The notes: generated by a model from the letters alone, not told the origin. Counted from the stretch's first letter, positions 27,880 to 36,664 are shown. The stretch is 64,000 bases of DNA from Lysobacterales bacterium (GCA_016182785.1 JACPFU010000003.1:248001-312000); one strand, 5' to 3'. Numbers and translations: made by a program.

Positions 27880-28088
27880 GGCGTGCGCTCCGGTTCTTGC
27901 TCGATGGGGACCAGCGGGCTTGTAGCACGCGTTTCCGGAAGTGGTCAACGCGCCTTCACGGTGCGCGCCGAGGGCTAGGAAAGCGGCGAGGGCAGGGCTA
28001 TCTTTGGGCGGTCGCGACGCCATGTCGCGCGCCTGACGCCGTCCCGCAGCGCGGCCCGTTCGCGCTGCTCCAACCTGAGGGGAGCACC

Positions 28089-30071
28089 ATGACGTATTTC
28101 GTGACCGGCGCCACCGGATTCATCGGTCGCCACCTGCTCGAGAACCTGCTGAAGCGTCGCGGCAAGATCTACGCGCTGGTGCGCAAGGGATCGCTCGGGA
28201 AGCTGGAGGCGCTGATCGAGAAGCTCGGGGCCGGCAAGGGCGAAATCGTGCCGATCATCGGTGACCTGACCAAGCCGAAGCTCGGGGTCACGGCGGCGCA
28301 GCAGAAGCTGCTCACCGGCAAGGTCAAGCACTTCTTCCATCTGGCCGCGATCTACGACGTCGAGGCCGACGACGAGGCCAACCACCTGGTCAATGTCGAG
28401 GGAACACGCCACGCCCTGCAGTTCGCGGAAGCGATCAAGGCGGGCTGCTTCCACCACGTCAGTTCGATCGCCGCCGCCGGCCGCTACCAGGGCGTGTTCA
28501 AGGAGGACATGTTCAGCGAAGCCGAAGGCCTCGACCACCCCTACTACCGAACCAAGCACGAGTCCGAGGGGCTGGTGCGCAGCGACGCGAAGATTCCCTA
28601 CCGCATCTATCGTCCGGCGATCGTCATCGGTCACTCGCAGACCGGCGAGATCGACAAGATCGACGGGCCGTACTACTTCTTCCGGCTGATCAAGCGCATG
28701 CGCGAGTGGTTGCCGGCGTGGATGCCGACCGTCGGCATCGAGGGCGCGCGCGTGAACGTGGTGCCGGTCGACTACGTGGTCAACGCCATGGACCACATCG
28801 CGCACAAGGCGGGCCTGGACGGGCACTGCTTCCAGCTGGTCGATCCCGAGCCGATGCGTGTCGGCGAACTGCTGAACACCTTTGCGCGCGCCGCACACGC
28901 GCCGGAAATGACCATGCGCCTCGACGCACGCATGTTCGCGGTGATACCGCCGATGGTGCGCGGGGCCGTCGCCAATCTGCCGCCGGTGAAGCGCTTCACC
29001 AACTCGCTGCTCAAGGACCTTGGCATCCCGCGCGAGGCGCTGAAGTACGTGAACCAGCCGACGCGCTACGACAACCGCGAGACCGAACGTGCCTTGCGCG
29101 GGTCGAAGATCAAGCTGGCGCCGCTCGACAGCTACGCCTGGCGACTGTGGGACTACTGGGAGCGCCATCTCGACCCGGACCTGTTCATCGACCGTTCGCT
29201 GGAAGGCAAGGTCAAGGGCAAGGTGGTCATGATCACCGGCGGTTCCTCGGGTATCGGTCTCGCCGCGGCGCTGAAGCTGGCGCCGACCAAGGCCAAGATC
29301 CTGATCGTCGCGCGCGGGGTCGAGGAGCTGAACCAGGCCAAGGCGACCATCGAGCAGCAGGGCGGGCATTGCTGGGTCTATTCGGCCGACCTCACCGACG
29401 AGAAGAGCTGCAACGATCTGGTCGCAACCGTGCTCAAGGAGCACGGCGGCGTCGACATCCTGATCAACAACGCCGGGCGTTCGATCCGCCGTTCGGTCGC
29501 GCTCAGCTACGACCGCTTCCACGACTTCACCCGCACCATCGAGCTGAACTACTACGGCTCGTTGCGGCTGATCATGGGCTTCCTGCCCGGCATGACCGAG
29601 AAGCGGCGCGGGCAAATCATCAACATCTCCTCGATCGGCGTGCTCGCGAATTCGCCGCGTTTCTCGGCCTATGTCGCGTCCAAGGCCGCACTCGATGCGT
29701 TCTCGCGCTGTGCCCAGGCGGAGTTCTCGGACGCCGGCATTGCCTTCACCACGGTCAACATGCCGCTGGTGCGCACGCCGATGATCGCGCCGACCAAGAT
29801 GTACGACAGCGTGCCAACGTTGTCGCCGGAGGAAGCGGCCGACCTGATCGTCAAGGCCATCATCGAGCGTCCGAGCCGCGTTGCGACGCGCCTCGGCATC
29901 TTCGCGGCGACGCTGAATGCAGTCGCCCCGAAGGCTTACGAGGTGGTGATGAACACCGCGTTCAACCTGTTCCCGGATTCGGCTGCAGCGAAGGGCATGA
30001 AGGGCCGCGACGAGAAGCCCTCCAGCGAGCAGATCGCCTTCGCGGCGCTGATGCGCGGCGTGCACTGGTAG
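28089..30071 (+). CDS. Two-domain fatty acyl-CoA reductase (alcohol-forming)
   Basis: This 660-residue protein fuses two Rossmann domains. The N-terminal NAD_binding_4/extended-SDR reductase (about 1-365) has TGATGFIG at 6-13 and an active-site Y152-xxx-K156 (YYRTKHESE). The C-terminal classical SDR (about 375-640) has TGGSSGIG near 383-390 and Y528-VAS-K532. The layout and many segments, e.g. IDGPYYFFRLIK, NNAGRSIRR and NISSIGVLANSPRFSAYVASK, match my memory of the Marinobacter reductase Maqu_2507, which turns fatty acyl-CoA into fatty alcohol for wax esters. AGGGGAGCACC precedes the ATG. No wax ester synthase is in this window. Confidence 0.92.
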   Translation: MTYFVTGATGFIGRHLLENLLKRRGKIYALVRKGSLGKLEALIEKLGAGKGEIVPIIGDLTKPKLGVTAAQQKLLTGKVKHFFHLAAIYDVEADDEANHLVNVEGTRHALQFAEAIKAGCFHHVSSIAAAGRYQGVFKEDMFSEAEGLDHPYYRTKHESEGLVRSDAKIPYRIYRPAIVIGHSQTGEIDKIDGPYYFFRLIKRMREWLPAWMPTVGIEGARVNVVPVDYVVNAMDHIAHKAGLDGHCFQLVDPEPMRVGELLNTFARAAHAPEMTMRLDARMFAVIPPMVRGAVANLPPVKRFTNSLLKDLGIPREALKYVNQPTRYDNRETERALRGSKIKLAPLDSYAWRLWDYWERHLDPDLFIDRSLEGKVKGKVVMITGGSSGIGLAAALKLAPTKAKILIVARGVEELNQAKATIEQQGGHCWVYSADLTDEKSCNDLVATVLKEHGGVDILINNAGRSIRRSVALSYDRFHDFTRTIELNYYGSLRLIMGFLPGMTEKRRGQIINISSIGVLANSPRFSAYVASKAALDAFSRCAQAEFSDAGIAFTTVNMPLVRTPMIAPTKMYDSVPTLSPEEAADLIVKAIIERPSRVATRLGIFAATLNAVAPKAYEVVMNTAFNLFPDSAAAKGMKGRDEKPSSEQIAFAALMRGVHW

Positions 30072-30116
30072 GGCACGGAACACCAGCCCATGAATTGGCC
30101 TCCCGCAGAGAGAGAA

Positions 30117-30145
30117 TCATGTGGGAGGTCCACTTGTGGACCGAT
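30117..30145 (+). repeat. Third REP-like unit
   Basis: ATGTGGGA (30119-30126) is followed by GGTCCAC-TT-GTGGACC (30127-30142) and GA. It has the same head and loop as the units at 14538-14640, with compensating stem changes. It lies 46 nt after the fatty acyl-CoA reductase stop. Confidence 0.75.
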
Positions 30146-30161
30146 TGCTTCGCAAATAAGA

Positions 30162-30216
30162 AGCCCGCCAGCCGGCCGAAGGGGAGGGATCTGTCGGCGT
30201 GATCGGATGGCGGGCT
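30162..30216. terminator. Long-range hairpin between convergent genes
   Basis: AGCCCGCCA (30162-30170) is complementary to TGGCGGGCT (30208-30216) across a 37-nt loop. It lies between the convergent acyl-CoA reductase and second phasin genes. It may be a bidirectional terminator, though no T-tract follows. Confidence 0.35.
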
Positions 30217-30247
30217 AATCGGTAGGCGCGCGGGGCGCCGGATACGG

Positions 30248-30739
30248 TTACTTGGCGGCGGCCTTGCGCACGGCCTTCTTGGCCGGGGCCTTCTTCGCGG
30301 CCGGCGCGGTCGCCTGCGGGTTCAGCTTCTTGACTGCCTTGCTCAGTTCCTCGACGCGCGAAACCAGGGCTTCCATTTCGTCGCGGCCGGGCACGCCGAG
30401 CTTGCCGAGCGCGCGCGATACGCGATCCTCGAACACCTTCTCGAGCTTGTCCCAGGTATCCGATGCGCGTTCCTTCACTTTTTCCACCTTCGTCTCGACC
30501 ACGTCACGGACTTCGTCGACCTTGCCGGTCGCGAACTTGCGCGTCTTCTGCTCGATCGACATGCCTTCCTTCACCAGCGTCTCGAACAGCTTGCCACCCT
30601 GGCCTTGCGCGTTCTTCAGCGCGCCGAGCCCTGCGGCCCAGATCTGCTGCGCGGATTCGACCAGCGCACCGGCCTTCTGGGCAGCGGCGGCGGACGACTG
30701 CGACGAAGTGCTCTTGGACTTGAACTTGGGCTTGCTCAT
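30248..30739 (-). CDS. Phasin-family protein with Lys/Ala/Pro-rich tail (PhaF-like)
   Basis: This 163-residue protein has a phasin domain (about 20-140) with AQQIWAAGLGALKNAQ, FETLVKEGMSIEQKTRKFA and ALGKLGVPGRDEMEALVSRVEELSKAVKKL. The C-terminal tail is histone-like (PAAKKAPAKKAVRKAAAK). Such tails in PhaF bind DNA and help segregate granules. The ATG at 30737-30739 is preceded by GGAGGGAAC. The 17-bp element shared with the other phasin lies 68 nt upstream. Confidence 0.88.
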   Translation of the reverse strand: MSKPKFKSKSTSSQSSAAAAQKAGALVESAQQIWAAGLGALKNAQGQGGKLFETLVKEGMSIEQKTRKFATGKVDEVRDVVETKVEKVKERASDTWDKLEKVFEDRVSRALGKLGVPGRDEMEALVSRVEELSKAVKKLNPQATAPAAKKAPAKKAVRKAAAK

Positions 30740-30806
30740 GTTCCCTCCACGGAATGGTTTGACCGGCGAAACGCCGGCGCAGTGCGCAGGATCATCTGCA
30801 CGCTGC

Positions 30807-30823
30807 CTAGAATAATCACACTA
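30807..30823 (-). promoter_or_regulatory. 17-bp element upstream of the second phasin gene
   Basis: On the minus strand this reads TAGTGTGATTATTCTAG, 16 of 17 bases identical to 26388-26404 and in the same orientation relative to its phasin gene. GCGACG lies 17 bp upstream of TATTCT, paralleling GCGACA and TGTTCT at the other site. A common promoter or operator is inferred. Confidence 0.55.
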
Positions 30824-30846
30824 TGCAGCGGCGTCGCTGGCGACGA

Positions 30847-32085
30847 TCAGCGCCGCTTGCGCTCGACGATGGCGCGATCGAGATCGTCGAGCGCGTGGCG
30901 CAGGCGCGCGGTGACGTCGGTTCGGCGAGGGCGGCGGCCGAGGCCGTCCATCAGGTTGCGTGCCGGATCGTCGACGACGTCGCGACGCAGCGTGATGCCG
31001 TGGCGCGCGAAGATCGGCGCGATTTCGTCGTAGCGCGCGGCGAGGTCGTCGAGCGTGGCGCGGTAGGCGTGCTCGGCCACGCGCTGGCGCATGGTGTAGC
31101 TGAACGGGTTGGTGAAGAACATCTCGACGTCGTCCGGGCTCGGCTCGAACACCATCAGGTCGGCGCGTTCGAACTGCTTTTGGTACTTGTCGAGGCCGAC
31201 CTGCATGCGCGACTTGAGCATGGTGCGGAAGGTCTGCGACAGCACCGCCGGCAGGCCGTTCTCGGTGAGGCTCTCGGGCACCTTGTGCAGGTTGCGCGTC
31301 GCCAGCGCGGCATCGAACGGCACCAGCGGATTGATGCCGAGCACCAGTTCGGCACCGGCATCGAGTGCGACCGACGCATGCAGGGTGCGGCGCAGCGCGC
31401 CGTCGACGTAGAACTTGCCCTCGATTTCCACCGGCGGATACAGGCCCGGGAGCGCGGAGCTGGCCTGGATCGCGCGCGAGATCGGGACATGGTCGAGCCC
31501 GGGTGCGCCGAAGCGCACCGTGGTCCCGGTGTCGAGTTCGACCCCGATCACGAACAGCTTGCGCGAGAGTTCGCGGAAGTCGTTGGTGCGACCGTGCGCC
31601 TCGAACAGCTTGCGCAGGAAGTGTTCGATCTCGTTGTTGTCGAACAGTCCGGTCGGGATCAGCGAGCCGAGGCGGCCGAACACGTCGGTGAAGTTGCTGT
31701 CGAGCGGGTGCGTGGCGAGGTCGCCGAGCCAGCCGAACAGGGTGCGCGGGATGGCAGCGATGCGCTTGGCGTATTCGCCGAGCGCCGGGCGCAGGAAGAT
31801 CTCCGGCCGGAAGCGTTCCTGGTCGGTGACGTCGGTCAGGAAGATCCGGCACATCTCCGCGGTGTCGAGGCGGTTCGCGAGCCCCGAGGCGAGGAACGCC
31901 CCGGAGCTGACGCCGACGTAGACGTCAAAGTTCGTCATGTCGAGGCCGTCCAGCGCCTCGTCCATTGCACGCAGCGCGCCGAGCTCATACATGCCACCAA
32001 TCGGACCGCCGCCGGCGACCGCAAGGCCGAGTCGCGGATGGCGCCGCTTGCGCAGGGGACGGTTGGACGCTTGAACAATCAGCAT
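30847..32085 (-). CDS. Patatin-like phospholipase/lipase
   Basis: This 412-residue patatin-fold hydrolase has an oxyanion-hole loop GGGPIGG at 25-31. The nucleophile S60 is in GVSSG (58-62), and the catalytic D228 is in VDGA. It has no signal peptide and would act on phospholipids, acylglycerols or granule lipids in the cytosol. The ATG at 32083-32085 was chosen because it directly precedes the hydrophobic strand LGLAVAGGG at the usual distance. The neighbourhood of phasins and an acyl-CoA reductase suggests lipid-body turnover, which is an inference. Confidence 0.88.
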   Translation of the reverse strand: MLIVQASNRPLRKRRHPRLGLAVAGGGPIGGMYELGALRAMDEALDGLDMTNFDVYVGVSSGAFLASGLANRLDTAEMCRIFLTDVTDQERFRPEIFLRPALGEYAKRIAAIPRTLFGWLGDLATHPLDSNFTDVFGRLGSLIPTGLFDNNEIEHFLRKLFEAHGRTNDFRELSRKLFVIGVELDTGTTVRFGAPGLDHVPISRAIQASSALPGLYPPVEIEGKFYVDGALRRTLHASVALDAGAELVLGINPLVPFDAALATRNLHKVPESLTENGLPAVLSQTFRTMLKSRMQVGLDKYQKQFERADLMVFEPSPDDVEMFFTNPFSYTMRQRVAEHAYRATLDDLAARYDEIAPIFARHGITLRRDVVDDPARNLMDGLGRRPRRTDVTARLRHALDDLDRAIVERKRR

Positions 32086-32191
32086 GCAGGTTCCATTTTC
32101 GGATACGCAACCGCCCGATTCTAGCCGAGCGGTCCAGTCCACGGTCGCCGGCCACGACCATCTTTCACAGCACAGGGGCGCGTTGACCACC

Positions 32192-32896
32192 ATGACCGAG
32201 ATTGCCGATCGTCTGCACGGGCTGTTGCGCGAGTTGCACCGGGCGCGCCACCCGGAGCACGAGCCGCGCAACCGCGCGCCGCAACTGCCGCGCCTGCGCC
32301 GCTGGCAGTCGGAGCGGCTGGCGCGCAGTTTTGGCGGGCTGCGCCAGCATCCGCGCTACGCGCGTGCGGCCGAGTTCTTCCTGAGCGATCTGTATGGTGC
32401 CGAGGACGCGAGCTGGCGTGATCGCGACCTGGCGCGGGTGTTGCCGACGATGCTGCGCTGGTTGCCAAACGGCGTCCTCGCCTCGCTGGCCGATGCGCTC
32501 GAACTGGATCTGATCTCGGTGCGCTGCGATCTGGATCTGGTCGGGCACCTGCCGCGCGGCGAAATCGACGTCGACGCCTACGCGCGCGCCTACCGCGCCA
32601 GCGCCGACGCGATCCAGCGCCAGCGCCAGATCGCGCTGATCGGCAGCGTCGGGCGCGAGCTGGAACTGATCGTGCGCAAGCCGTTCATCCTCGGCGTATT
32701 GAAGCTGGCGCGCGGCCCGGCACGCGGCGCCGGCTTCGGCGAGTTGCAGACCTTCTTGGAACGCGGCTTCACCGCGTTCCGCACGATGGGTCCGGCGCAG
32801 GAGTTCCTCGGCACCATCACCGCGGGCGAGACGCGCGCGATGCAGCGGCTGCTGCAGGCGCATCCGGACCCGTTCGGGTTCGAGTTGAAGGCCTGA
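32192..32896 (+). CDS. Conserved protein of unknown function next to the patatin gene
   Basis: This 234-residue, mostly helical, charged protein has no membrane segment or signal. The distinctive segment ARAAEFFLSDLYGAEDASWRDRDLARVLPTMLRWLP spans about residues 50-85 and looks like a conserved family motif I cannot name. It is divergent from the patatin-like gene (106 nt apart) and converges with the PHA-system gene with only 3 nt between stops. A role in lipid or PHA metabolism is suggested by neighbours alone. Confidence 0.75.
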   Translation: MTEIADRLHGLLRELHRARHPEHEPRNRAPQLPRLRRWQSERLARSFGGLRQHPRYARAAEFFLSDLYGAEDASWRDRDLARVLPTMLRWLPNGVLASLADALELDLISVRCDLDLVGHLPRGEIDVDAYARAYRASADAIQRQRQIALIGSVGRELELIVRKPFILGVLKLARGPARGAGFGELQTFLERGFTAFRTMGPAQEFLGTITAGETRAMQRLLQAHPDPFGFELKA

Positions 32897-32899
32897 GCC

Positions 32900-33175
32900 T
32901 CAGCCGAATTCCTGGTCGAGGTAGCGCTCGATTTCGTCCTCGACCGAGCTCTTGATCACCATCAGCAGGAAGCCGAGCGTGGCTTCCACCTTGACGCTGC
33001 CCTTGCCGAGCGCGATGCGTCCATCGACGCCCGGGCGCGAGAAATGCAGGGTGTCGCCATCCCATTCGTGACTGACCGAGAACTTGCGGGCGATGCCCTT
33101 GGCGACGCGGTCGACGGCAGCGCGGGCCTCGGCCATGGACTTCTTGTGCTTGCGGGAAATCGAGATCGTCGCCAT
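32900..33175 (-). CDS. Polyhydroxyalkanoic acid system family protein
   Basis: This is a 91-residue small protein of the PHA_gran_rgn type. It begins MATISISRKHKKSMAEARAAV and contains the core VSHEWDGDTLHFSRPGVDGRIAL followed by VEATLGFLLMVIKSSVEDEIERYLDQEFG. Members are found beside phasins and PHA genes, but their function is unknown. It supports reading 25479-33175 as a granule locus. Confidence 0.85.
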   Translation of the reverse strand: MATISISRKHKKSMAEARAAVDRVAKGIARKFSVSHEWDGDTLHFSRPGVDGRIALGKGSVKVEATLGFLLMVIKSSVEDEIERYLDQEFG

Positions 33176-33259
33176 GCGTGGGCCCCGTCGAAAGTCGCTG
33201 GTGTCGGTGAGGTGCTGCGCTAAGATCATGCCAGAAGCCCATGATCCGGGGAGAAAAGC

Positions 33260-33925
33260 ATGATGCGTCCGCTGCTGACTTCGCTGTTGCTGTTGCTGGC
33301 CTCCGCGTCCGCGGCCGCAGACCTCTCGGGCACCTTGCGCCTGTTCGCGAACGGCAAGCCGCTGCGCGAGTCGGAGGCGGCCGAGGCGGTCGTCTACTTC
33401 CGTCCGGCCAAGCCGGTCGCGGTGGCCGCGGCGACCGAAACCGCGATCATGTCGACCCGGCGCAAGCAGTTCGTGCCGCGCGTGCTGGCGATCACCGCCG
33501 GCAGCGCGGTGCGCTTCCCGAACGAGGACCCGATCCTTCACAACGCCTTCTCGACCTCCCCCGACAATGGCTTCGACACCGGGCAATACGGTCGCGGCGA
33601 GGGGCGCACGCAGGTGTTCGCGAGGGCGGGGCTGGTTCGGGTCTACTGCAACGTGCACCACTCGATGTTCGGCTACGTGTTGGTGCTGGACACGCCCTTC
33701 CACACCCGCGCCGATGCCGCCGGCCGATTCCGTCTTGAAGGCCTGCCTGCGGGCGAGGGAGAACTGGTGGTATTCCACGATCGCGGTGCGCCGCTGAAAC
33801 AGGCGATATCGGTGGGCGAGTCGAGCACCATCGAGTTGAAGCTGGACCTGAACAAGCGCCGCGTTCCGGTGCACTCGAACAAGTTCGGCAAGCCCTACGC
33901 GAAGAAGCGCAATGGCCGCTACTGA
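33260..33925 (+). CDS. Periplasmic cupredoxin-like (plastocyanin-fold) protein
   Basis: This 221-residue protein has a signal peptide (1-20). The cupredoxin core carries a full set of type 1 copper ligands: H94 (ILHNAFS), C130, H133 and M136 (VYCNVHHSM). It resembles the MauL-type proteins annotated as methylamine utilisation proteins, with an extra carboxypeptidase-like beta segment (residues 145-200, AAGRFRLEGLPAGEGELVVFHD). It precedes the receptor kinase, whose ATG lies 14 nt inside this gene, so the two are coupled. Electron transfer or copper/redox sensing for the kinase is possible. Confidence 0.85.
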   Translation: MMRPLLTSLLLLLASASAAADLSGTLRLFANGKPLRESEAAEAVVYFRPAKPVAVAAATETAIMSTRRKQFVPRVLAITAGSAVRFPNEDPILHNAFSTSPDNGFDTGQYGRGEGRTQVFARAGLVRVYCNVHHSMFGYVLVLDTPFHTRADAAGRFRLEGLPAGEGELVVFHDRGAPLKQAISVGESSTIELKLDLNKRRVPVHSNKFGKPYAKKRNGRY

Positions 33926-36611
33926 ACCGCGTTCGTTCCGCCTGCCGCTCGGGGCGCAGATCTTCCTGGTCTGCGCGTTGCTGATCACGCTCGCAGTCGG
34001 CGCCGCGGTCGCGGTGACCTACGTGCAGGGCCGGCGCATCGCCGAGGACAGCGTGCGGCGCGCGCTCGATACCAGCTCCCTGGCGCAGGCCAATTCCAAG
34101 CGCGCACAACTGCAGCAGGTGCAGAACCTGGTGCAGCTGATCGCCCAGGACCCGGCGATCGTCCAGTACTTCGAGAGTTCGACCGACATCGACCTTGGCC
34201 TCGGCGACGCCACCGACGGCACCTCCTCGTTGCTCGACCTGCTGGCCGAGCGTCGCGACCAGTACGGCTTCGATCTCGGCATCTTTCTCGATGCGAACGG
34301 CGAGGTGCTGGCGCGCACCGACGAGGCCGCGGCGCTCAAGCAGAACCTCTCCGCCGACGTGTTCCTGGCGTCGGCGATCAGCGAGGCCACGCCCGTTTCC
34401 GGTCTGTGGCGGCAGCAAGACGTGCTGTTCCAGTCGGCGGTGATGCCGATCCTGCGCGGCGACGACCTGCTCGGTTTCCTGGTGCTTGGCGACGCCGTCG
34501 ACGCCGAATCCGCCGCCGACATCAGCAAGGTCAGCGGGGCCGATGTCGCCTACGTGTTCGTCGACGAAGACCAGCCGGTGCTGAGCGCGAGCAGCCTCGA
34601 CGGCGAGGCCTCCGAGGCCTTGCTCGGCCTGCTCGTGGCGCGCGCCGACCTGCGTACAGCCATTGCCGAGGCCCGGCCGCTGGAGCGCATCGACCTGCGC
34701 CTTGGCGGGCGCGACTGGATCGGTCGCATCGGCCCGACCGAGCCCGATGCCGGCGGAGCGCTCGGTGCCATCGTCTCGCTGACCTCGCGCGATCGCGCCT
34801 ATGCCGGGTTCCAGCGCATCCTGAACCTGGTGCTGGCGACCGGCATCGGTTCGTTGCTGGCCGCGCTGCCGCTGTCCTATCTGCTGGCGCGGGCACTGCT
34901 GCGTCCGGTCGGCACGCTGGTCGCGGCCGCCGAGTCCGCCGCCGAGGGCCGCTACCAGACGCGCCTGGCGATCGCCGGCAATGACGAACTGGCGCGGCTG
35001 TCGCGCGCATTCGAGCGGCTGCTGTCGGACCTGCGCGAGAAGTCGGACATCGAAGGCTACGTGACCAATCTCTCGCGCTTCCTGCCGGAGCCGGGTGCTG
35101 CCAAGGCGGCGTCCGGTGCCGAGGCACGCGCGACTGCGCCGTCGCCACGACGCAGCCCGGACCTGGCGACGCGCGTGCTGCTCGGCATCGACTGCAGGGC
35201 GCTCGCACGCCCGCTCGCGCGCGACCAGGCGGGTCGGGTCGCGGCCAGCGTCGAGCAGTTCGCGGCGGCCATCGACGAACTCGCCCGCCGCACCTCCGCG
35301 CAGGTGCTGGCGTTCAGTGGCGCGCGCGCGGTGCTCGGCTGGGCCGGCGAGGCGCCGCTGCAACGTGCGCTCGGCGCCGCGCGCTGGTTGCGACGCGATT
35401 CCAGCTTGCCCGACGCGCTGTCGGCCGCATTGGCCTTCGCGTTGCACGAGGGCGACGTGGTCGAGGGTCGGCTGGCGCTCGCCGGCACCACGGTGCCGGT
35501 CGGTGCCGGCGGCACCCTGTATCAGCTCGACCGCCTGTTGTCGGAGTGCAGCGAAGGCCAGGTGCTGGTGGCGCGCCCGATGCTGGAACAGGTGCGCGAG
35601 GCTTCCGGCCAGGAAGCGCACGCCGCGACCGGGCTGGTCAGCGGACGCGCATTTCCGGTGATCGAGGTCGCGGCGCTGGACGCGCTGCCGCTCGCGGCCG
35701 CTGCGGCCAGCGGCGAGGGTGTCGAGGCCACCACCGTCGTCACTCCTGCCGCTGCGCAGACCACCAAGCGCACGAGCACGCAGGAGGTGGCCATCGGCAG
35801 CGTATTCGCCGACCGCTACGAAATCCTCTCCGAACTCGGTGCCGGCGGCATGGGCGTGGTTTACAAGGCGCGCGACCTCGAACTCGACGACATCGTCGCG
35901 ATCAAGATGCTGCGCGGTGCCGGGCTGATGGATGTCGAGCAACTGGAGCGCCTGAAGAGCGAGATCAAGCTGGCGCGCAAGATCACGCATCCGAACGTGC
36001 TGCGCACGTTTGACTTCGGCGATGCCGGCGGCCATCCCTACATCTCGATGGAATACGTGCGCGGCATGACCCTGCGCTACCTGATCAAGCAGGCCGGGCG
36101 CATCCCGTATTCGGCCGGACTGCGCATCGCCAAGCAGCTGTGCGCGGGCCTCGGTGCCGCACATGACGTCGGCGTCCTGCATCGCGACATCAAGCCCGAG
36201 AACCTGATCCTCGAAGCCAGTGGCAACGCCAAGCTGATGGACTTCGGCATCGCCCGGCCGATTCGCCGCACCGAGCCTGGCCATACCCAGCAGGGCATGT
36301 TCGTCGGCACGCCGCACTATGCCGCGCCCGAGCAGCTGGCCGGCGACGAGGTCGATCATCGCGCCGACCTCTACGCTTGCGGCGTGCTGTTGTGCGAGAT
36401 GTTCTGCGGCAAGCTGCCGTTCACCGGCAGCAACACCATGGAGATCTACATGGCGCAGATGCAGCAGACGCCGACGCGGCCGTCGGAGTACTGGCCGGAG
36501 ATCCCGCCCGGGCTCGAAGCGCTGATCCTGCGTTGCATCCAGCGACGTGCCGAGGACCGCTTCCAGAGTGCCGCGGAGCTGGGCGCGGCGCTCGCGCAGT
36601 TGCGCGCATGA
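33912..36611 (+). CDS. Receptor Ser/Thr kinase with HAMP and degenerate cyclase-like domain
   Basis: This 899-residue protein has a membrane helix at about 17-38, a periplasmic sensor domain (about 40-295) of Cache type, and a second helix (about 297-325). A HAMP segment then runs to about 375. Residues about 420-595 resemble a class III nucleotide cyclase fold (FALHEGDVVEG, then LYQLDRLLSECSEGQVLVARPMLEQ). They lack the metal-binding Asp pair in recognisable form. The C-terminal Hanks kinase starts at about 635 with ELGAGGMGVVYKA, VAIK, HRDIKPEN near 756, DFGIARP and GTPHYAAPEQ, and looks active. It overlaps the cupredoxin gene by 14 nt; a double-FHA protein follows 53 nt downstream. Confidence 0.88.
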   Translation: MAATEPRSFRLPLGAQIFLVCALLITLAVGAAVAVTYVQGRRIAEDSVRRALDTSSLAQANSKRAQLQQVQNLVQLIAQDPAIVQYFESSTDIDLGLGDATDGTSSLLDLLAERRDQYGFDLGIFLDANGEVLARTDEAAALKQNLSADVFLASAISEATPVSGLWRQQDVLFQSAVMPILRGDDLLGFLVLGDAVDAESAADISKVSGADVAYVFVDEDQPVLSASSLDGEASEALLGLLVARADLRTAIAEARPLERIDLRLGGRDWIGRIGPTEPDAGGALGAIVSLTSRDRAYAGFQRILNLVLATGIGSLLAALPLSYLLARALLRPVGTLVAAAESAAEGRYQTRLAIAGNDELARLSRAFERLLSDLREKSDIEGYVTNLSRFLPEPGAAKAASGAEARATAPSPRRSPDLATRVLLGIDCRALARPLARDQAGRVAASVEQFAAAIDELARRTSAQVLAFSGARAVLGWAGEAPLQRALGAARWLRRDSSLPDALSAALAFALHEGDVVEGRLALAGTTVPVGAGGTLYQLDRLLSECSEGQVLVARPMLEQVREASGQEAHAATGLVSGRAFPVIEVAALDALPLAAAAASGEGVEATTVVTPAAAQTTKRTSTQEVAIGSVFADRYEILSELGAGGMGVVYKARDLELDDIVAIKMLRGAGLMDVEQLERLKSEIKLARKITHPNVLRTFDFGDAGGHPYISMEYVRGMTLRYLIKQAGRIPYSAGLRIAKQLCAGLGAAHDVGVLHRDIKPENLILEASGNAKLMDFGIARPIRRTEPGHTQQGMFVGTPHYAAPEQLAGDEVDHRADLYACGVLLCEMFCGKLPFTGSNTMEIYMAQMQQTPTRPSEYWPEIPPGLEALILRCIQRRAEDRFQSAAELGAALAQLRA

Positions 36612-36664
36612 GGCGGCGCGCGACCCTGTGCTACATTCCCTGAAGTCGACGGATACGGCGGTGT

